Part shown: positions 8,107 through 10,240 of the stretch, one piece after another | Position numbering within the stretch: position 1 is the first letter of the stretch | How the letters are laid out: the number at the start of each line of letters is the position of its first letter | Source: Gemmatimonadaceae bacterium | GTDB taxonomy: Bacteria > Gemmatimonadota > Gemmatimonadetes > Gemmatimonadales > Gemmatimonadaceae | Direction of reading: 5' to 3' | Assembly (NCBI GenBank): GCA_025453855.1 | Contig: JALOPO010000039.1 | Location: 1-10,240, forward strand | Length of the DNA stretch: 10,240 nucleotides | The notes under the pieces: model-generated | What the model was told of the DNA's origin: nothing | Seen by the model: the letters and a program-made list of their open reading frames with translations, nothing else | Databases searched by the model: none | Made by a program: the position numbers and the translations under genes

Positions 8107-10240
8107 TGACGGCGGTGACGCCGGCGGTGGTGGCGGGCGAGCCGGAGGTGCTGCCGGGGTGGGGACCGGGGACGCTCCCGGCGCGGCTCGATCGCGAGCT
8201 CCTGCTGCGCGCCTACCGGTACAGCGCGCGCGCGCACGCGGGCCAGAAGCGGCGCTCGGGTGAGGACTACGTCGTCCACTGCGTGCAGGTGGCGCGCGTG
8301 CTCGCCGAGCTCTCGCTCGACTCGGTGACCGTGGCCGCGGGGCTGATCCACGACGTGGTCGAGGACACCGCGATCACCGTCGCCGACGTGGAGCGCGAGT
8401 TCGGCCCCGAGGTCGCGACGATCGTCGACGGGCTGACCAAGATCGCGAGCATCGAGTTCGCGTCCAAGGAGGAGCGGCAGGTCGAGAACTACCGCAAGCT
8501 CCTGCTCTCGATCGCCCGCGACGCGCGCGTCATCATCATCAAGCTCGCCGACCGGCTCCACAACATGCGCACCCTCGAGCACATGCCCGAGGAGAAGCGC
8601 CGCCGGATCGCGCAGGAGACGCTCGACATCTACGCGCCGCTCGCCCACCGCTTCGGCATGGCGCAGATGCGCTGGGAGCTCGAGGACCTCGCCTTCAAGT
8701 ACCTCGAGCCCGAGGAGTACCGCGCGCTCGCCCGCCTCGTGAGCGCCAAGCGCGACGAGCGGGAGGCGCTGATCGCGAGCGTCGTGGGGCCGATCCGCGA
8801 GGCGCTCGACGCGGCCGGGATGACGAGCGCCGAGGTGAGCGGACGGCCGAAGCACCTGTGGTCGATCTGGAAGAAGATGCAGAAGCGCAACAAGCCGTAC
8901 GAGGAGATCTACGACCTGCTCGCCGTGCGCGTGATGGTCGAGACCGTCCCCGACTGCTACCACGCGCTGGGCATCATCCACGAGCGCCTCAGCCCGCTGC
9001 AGGAGCGCTTCAAGGACTACATCGCGCAGCCCAAGTCGAACGGCTACCAGTCGCTGCACACCACCGTCTTCGGGCCGCAGAAGCAGCTCTTCGAGATCCA
9101 GATCCGCACCCGCGAGATGCACCGCACCGCGGACTACGGGATCGCCGCCCACTGGCGCTACAAGGACGACAGCAAGCCGGGCGAACTCGATCGGCACCTC
9201 GCCTGGTTCCGCCAGGTGCTCGAGTTGCAGCTCGATGCCAAGACGCCCGACGAGTTCCTCGAGTTCCTGAAGCTCGACCTCTACCAGGACGAGATCTTCG
9301 TCTTCACCCCGACCGGCGACGTGGTGCAGCTCCCCAAGGGGGCGACGCCGATCGACTTCGCCTTCGCGGTCCACACCGCGGTCGGGCTGCGCTGCAATGG
9401 CGCCAAGGTGAACGGGCGCATCACGCCGCTCTCGCGCCCCCTGAAGAACTCGGAGACGGTGGAGATCCTCACGGCCCCGAGCGCGCGCCCGAGCCGCGAC
9501 TGGCTCGCGCACGTGCGCACCAGCCGCGCGCGCCACAAGATCCGCCAGTGGCTGCGGCAGGAGGAGCAGGCCACCAGCCAGAAGCTCGGCCGCGAGATCC
9601 TCGACCGCGAGCTGCGGCGCCGGCGCCTCGCCAAGGCGAACGACGAGGCGCTCGACAGGGCGGCGCGCACGCTGCACCTCACCGATCACGTGCACCTGCT
9701 GGCGGCGATCGGGCAGGGCGAGATCGCCATGGCGCAGGTGCTCAAGACGCTGCACCCGACGCTCGACGACGTCGAGGAGCCCAAGGCGCCCAGCGTGATC
9801 ACGCGCCTCGTCGACCGGGTGCGCGGCACGCCGCGCGACGCGGCGGTGCGCATCCAGGGCGTCGACGGGCTGATGATCCGCTACGCCCAGTGTTGCCAGC
9901 CGGTGCCGGGCGACAGCGTCGTCGGCTACGTGACGCGCGGGCGCGGGGTGAGCATCCACCGCGCCGACTGTCCCAACCTCCTCCCGCTCGCGCACGAGCC
10001 CGAGCGTCGCCTCGACATCGACTGGCAGGAGAAGGAAGGGGAGCGCTTCACGGTGCGCCTCGCCATCGAGGGCTCCGATCGACGCGGCCTCTACGCCGAT
10101 GTGGCCAGTGCGGTGAGCGGCACCGGCACCGACATCAAGCAGATGGAGCTCAAGGCGATCGACGGCAAGGCGGTCGGGTCGATGGTCGTCGAGGTCGAGA
10201 ACCTCGCCCACCTGCAGCAGATCATCCGCGCCACGCGCCG
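8106..10240 (+). CDS. Bifunctional (p)ppGpp synthetase/hydrolase, RelA/SpoT family (3' truncated by window edge)
   Basis: Long RSH proteins set stringent-response alarmone levels, making (p)ppGpp from ATP and GDP/GTP and degrading it. The frame is open from ATG 8106 to the window end (711 codons). The hydrolase HD domain is intact: H58, H82-D83 in I-H-D-V-V-E-D-T, and D149 in K-L-A-D-R-L-H-N-M. The synthetase domain has R301-F-K-D304 followed by the Q-P-K-S-N-G-Y-Q-S-L-H-T loop, and the catalytic Glu E330 in F-E-I-Q-I-R-T. RFKD rather than the acidic motif of monofunctional RelA, with a full HD site, indicates a bifunctional Rel/SpoT enzyme. The TGS domain starts near 396 (E-I-F-V-F-T-P-T-G-D). 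The zinc-finger region has C596-C597, H618 and C622. An ACT domain begins near 670 and is cut by the window; about 20-30 residues are probably missing. The start is fixed by the TGATG overlap with radC and a GGGGCGG upstream. The HD positions match known Rel enzymes closely. Confidence 0.97.
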   Translation, partial: MTAVTPAVVAGEPEVLPGWGPGTLPARLDRELLLRAYRYSARAHAGQKRRSGEDYVVHCVQVARVLAELSLDSVTVAAGLIHDVVEDTAITVADVEREFGPEVATIVDGLTKIASIEFASKEERQVENYRKLLLSIARDARVIIIKLADRLHNMRTLEHMPEEKRRRIAQETLDIYAPLAHRFGMAQMRWELEDLAFKYLEPEEYRALARLVSAKRDEREALIASVVGPIREALDAAGMTSAEVSGRPKHLWSIWKKMQKRNKPYEEIYDLLAVRVMVETVPDCYHALGIIHERLSPLQERFKDYIAQPKSNGYQSLHTTVFGPQKQLFEIQIRTREMHRTADYGIAAHWRYKDDSKPGELDRHLAWFRQVLELQLDAKTPDEFLEFLKLDLYQDEIFVFTPTGDVVQLPKGATPIDFAFAVHTAVGLRCNGAKVNGRITPLSRPLKNSETVEILTAPSARPSRDWLAHVRTSRARHKIRQWLRQEEQATSQKLGREILDRELRRRRLAKANDEALDRAARTLHLTDHVHLLAAIGQGEIAMAQVLKTLHPTLDDVEEPKAPSVITRLVDRVRGTPRDAAVRIQGVDGLMIRYAQCCQPVPGDSVVGYVTRGRGVSIHRADCPNLLPLAHEPERRLDIDWQEKEGERFTVRLAIEGSDRRGLYADVASAVSGTGTDIKQMELKAIDGKAVGSMVVEVENLAHLQQIIRATR

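Noticed and set aside
8061..10211. Long open frame on the - strand opposite the RelA/SpoT gene
   Set aside because: The + strand has every HD, synthetase, TGS and zinc-finger motif of an RSH protein; the antisense product has low-complexity composition and no recognisable domain.

Overview
The window is about 10.2 kb of uniformly very GC-rich bacterial chromosome. It carries housekeeping and envelope genes on the + strand and one outer-membrane protein gene on the - strand. Base composition, diderm envelope genes (a BamD-type lipoprotein and a β-barrel protein) and a SecA with large insertions of the Bacteroidota-like kind suggest a member of Gemmatimonadota or a related FCB-group lineage. 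That placement is inference from remembered family features, not a search result.

Layout. Positions 1-338 are the end of a UDP-glucose 6-dehydrogenase gene. It is followed 12 bases later by a UDP-glucuronate decarboxylase (UXS-type) gene at 351-1311, which is broken in this sequence. An exact 70-bp tandem duplication shifts the frame, and about 20 residues that normally hold the H-x-A-S-P-A-S-P segment are missing. Together the two genes would make UDP-xylose from UDP-glucose. Next come bamD (1308-2192), nadD (2189-2761) and secA (2771-5899). They are tightly packed, with 4-base stop/start overlaps at the first two junctions and a Shine-Dalgarno overlapping the nadD stop before secA. This block mixes outer-membrane assembly, NAD synthesis and Sec export.

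Between secA and the convergent - strand gene lies a perfect 50-bp palindrome (5936-5985), preceded by a smaller hairpin. This is most simply a bidirectional terminator without a U-tract. The - strand gene (7100-6006) encodes a secreted protein made of two homologous β-barrel-like halves. A roughly 320-base divergent intergenic region (7101-7422) separates it from radC (about 7423-8106). The radC stop overlaps the start of a long RelA/SpoT-family gene (8106 to the window end, 3'-truncated) with intact hydrolase and synthetase motifs, so it is probably bifunctional.

I found no mobile element, CRISPR array, RNA gene or defence system. The unusual points are the doubly lesioned UXS gene, the tandem double-barrel protein, the 50-bp palindrome, and a SecA with two insertions and no zinc-binding tail. 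I see no evidence for a wholly new multi-gene system.
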